Shown here: piece by piece, positions 4,477 to 5,353 of the stretch
Numbering within the stretch: position 1 is the stretch's first letter
How the letters are laid out: the number at the start of each line of letters is the position of its first letter
Assembly: GCA_002499455.1 (NCBI GenBank)
Contig: DALN01000167.1
Coordinates: 7,433-12,785 of the forward strand
Reading direction: 5' to 3'
Length of the DNA stretch: 5,353 bases
Origin: Methanoculleus sp. UBA77
Lineage (GTDB): Archaea > Halobacteriota > Methanomicrobia > Methanomicrobiales > Methanoculleaceae
Notes under the pieces: model-generated
Database searches by the model: none
What the model saw: only the letters and a program-made list of their open reading frames with translations
Told to the model about the DNA's origin: nothing
Translations under genes and position numbers: made by a program

Positions 4477-5353
4477 CCGGGAGGGCGGTGTCTTCTCACC
4501 GCCTTGAAGATCTCCATCACGACCACGACTGATGAGGCGAGGACGAGCAGTGCGAGCCATTCGACCGGGGAGACGGGCTGCAACTGGAGGACATCCCGGA
4601 GGATGGGGATGTAGAGTGCGAGGATATGGATACCCTGTGCGGCGATGACGCCGGCGATCAGGAGGTAGTTGCTGCTTATCGGGACCCGGAAGGCCGAGCG
4701 GTACTCCGACCGGCAGTTGAAGACATGGAAGTTCTCGAAGAGCACCATCAGCAGGACGATCAGGTTCCGGGCCGCGAACTCGTCCCATCCGTTTGAGAGG
4801 AGCCAGTACCAGGTTCCGACCGTCACCAGCGCGATGATGGTTCCGGCAAGCAGGGTCTCCTCGATCATCAGCCGGTTGAAGAACCCCTCCTCCGGCCTGC
4901 GCGGCGGCCGGTTCATGACGCCGGGCTCGCCCCGCTCGAACGCCAGCGCCACGTCCTGGATGCCGTTCGTCACCAGGTTCAGCCAGAGGAGCTGGACCGC
5001 GAGGAGGGGGAGCGGCAGGCCCATGATAAGGGCGAGCATGAAGAGGAGCACCTCGGCAAACCCGGTCGTGATCAGGAGGTAGACGACTTTGCGGACGTTG
5101 TCGTAGGCGTACCGCCCCTCCTCGATCCCGGCGACGATCGAGGCGAAGTCGTCGTCGGTGACGATCAGCGACGCCGTATCCTTGGCGACGTCGGTCCCCG
5201 AACCCATCGCCACCCCGATGTTCGCGCTCCGGAGCGCCGGGGCGTCGTTGACCCCGTCCCCGGTGACCGCGACGAAAGCCCCGCTCTCCCGGTAGGCCTC
5301 GACGATCCGGAGTTTCTGCAGCGGCGTCACCCGGGCAAAGACCCGGGCACCCT
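4434..5353 (-). CDS. P2-type cation-transporting ATPase, C-terminal part (5' end beyond window)
   Basis: ATP-driven cation pump of the inner membrane, HAD-type P-type ATPase. Only the last 305 residues are present; the phosphorylation DKTG site, actuator domain and nucleotide domain lie beyond the right edge. The frame is open to the edge and reads GARVFARVTPLQKLRIV, so the GTG at 5330 is internal, not a start. Counting from the first full codon: hinge motif TGDGVNDAPAL at 30-40, then NIGVAMGSGTDVAKD (44-58) and DDDFASIV (66-73), typical of P2 pumps. The C-terminal membrane domain holds about six helices: M5 near 89-110, M6 116-138, M7 165-186, M8 195-212, M9 229-251, M10 262-285. Compared with SERCA, E100 matches E771, N125 N796, T128 T799 and E206 E908, but N768 is Gly (G97) and D800 is Asn (N129). 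The ion is therefore uncertain; Ca2+, Na+, or another cation is possible. The C-terminal tail is basic, and its TAG (4434-4436) lies within the convergent propeller gene. Confidence 0.92.
   Translation of the reverse strand, partial: GARVFARVTPLQKLRIVEAYRESGAFVAVTGDGVNDAPALRSANIGVAMGSGTDVAKDTASLIVTDDDFASIVAGIEEGRYAYDNVRKVVYLLITTGFAEVLLFMLALIMGLPLPLLAVQLLWLNLVTNGIQDVALAFERGEPGVMNRPPRRPEEGFFNRLMIEETLLAGTIIALVTVGTWYWLLSNGWDEFAARNLIVLLMVLFENFHVFNCRSEYRSAFRVPISSNYLLIAGVIAAQGIHILALYIPILRDVLQLQPVSPVEWLALLVLASSVVVVMEIFKAVRRHRPPGHQIGYGVGRASPR
4482..4505 (+). terminator. Stem-loop just after the beta-propeller stop codon
   Basis: GGCGGTG (4484-4490) and CACCGCC (4497-4503) form a perfect 7-bp stem with loop TCTTCT; a G-T and an A-T pair extend it to nine. 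It begins seven bases after the TGA of the propeller gene (4474-4476), a position suited to 3'-end formation or message stability. It is not followed by a T-tract, and it also lies inside the ATPase coding region (around FKAVRRHR), so codon use alone could have produced it. Archaeal termination mostly relies on T-rich runs rather than hairpins. Confidence 0.3.

Noticed and set aside
2707..4788. Long minus-strand open frames opposite the beta-propeller gene (2707-3609, 3625-4788)
   Set aside because: Composition is typical of antisense frames in GC-rich genes, no motifs are seen, and one runs through the ATPase gene in the wrong frame.
5328..5330. GTG at 5330 as start of the ATPase gene
   Set aside because: The frame stays open to the window edge and the residues before it (GARVFAR) match the family, so it is an internal valine codon.
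5325..5351. Direct repeat of ACCCGGGCA near the right edge
   Set aside because: It is explained by two similar codon runs (Ala-Arg-Val and Ala-Arg-Val) within the ATPase gene.

Overview
The window is GC-rich with strong G/C preference at third codon positions. It carries archaeal-style signals: A/T-rich TATA-like boxes about 25-70 bases upstream of genes, and Shine-Dalgarno sequences of the AGGTGA/GGAGGT type. Protein flavour (a YkgJ-family cysteine-cluster protein, a PF09826-type secreted beta-propeller, a P2-type cation ATPase, a glutathione-reductase-like flavoprotein) together with base composition suggests a methanogenic euryarchaeon of the Methanomicrobiales, perhaps Methanoculleus-like. 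That assignment is inference from composition and family resemblance; there is no rRNA or diagnostic methanogenesis gene here.

Layout. Positions 1-1304 (minus) hold a pyridine nucleotide-disulfide oxidoreductase that lacks only its C-terminal end, cut by the window edge. Positions 1305-1495 are a short spacer with a TATA-like promoter candidate and a possible 18-residue membrane miniprotein (1391-1447, minus). Positions 1496-2197 (minus) hold a CxxCxxCC cysteine-cluster protein whose conserved part has no normal start codon. Positions 2198-2556 form a divergent intergenic region without an intact gene. It contains a perfect 7-bp hairpin, what looks like the C-terminal remnant of a nitroreductase, and a promoter with two adjacent perfect inverted repeats. 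Positions 2557-4476 (plus) encode a 639-residue exported beta-propeller protein. Positions 4434-5353 (minus) encode the C-terminal third of a P2-type cation-transporting ATPase, which converges on the propeller gene and overlaps its 3' end by 43 bases; its 5' part lies beyond the right edge.

How the genes may work together. The oxidoreductase, the miniprotein and the cysteine-cluster gene lie on one strand with short gaps and could be co-transcribed; a thiol/disulfide flavoprotein beside a metal- or cluster-binding cysteine protein would fit a redox theme, but this is inference. The propeller gene is divergent from that group and appears to have its own, possibly repressor-controlled, promoter. 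The ATPase is an independent convergent unit. I see no mobile element, CRISPR array, tRNA or rRNA, and no clear sign of a multi-gene undescribed system. The most notable points are the operator-like promoter, the missing start codon with the decayed nitroreductase, the miniprotein, and the altered ion-site residues of the ATPase.
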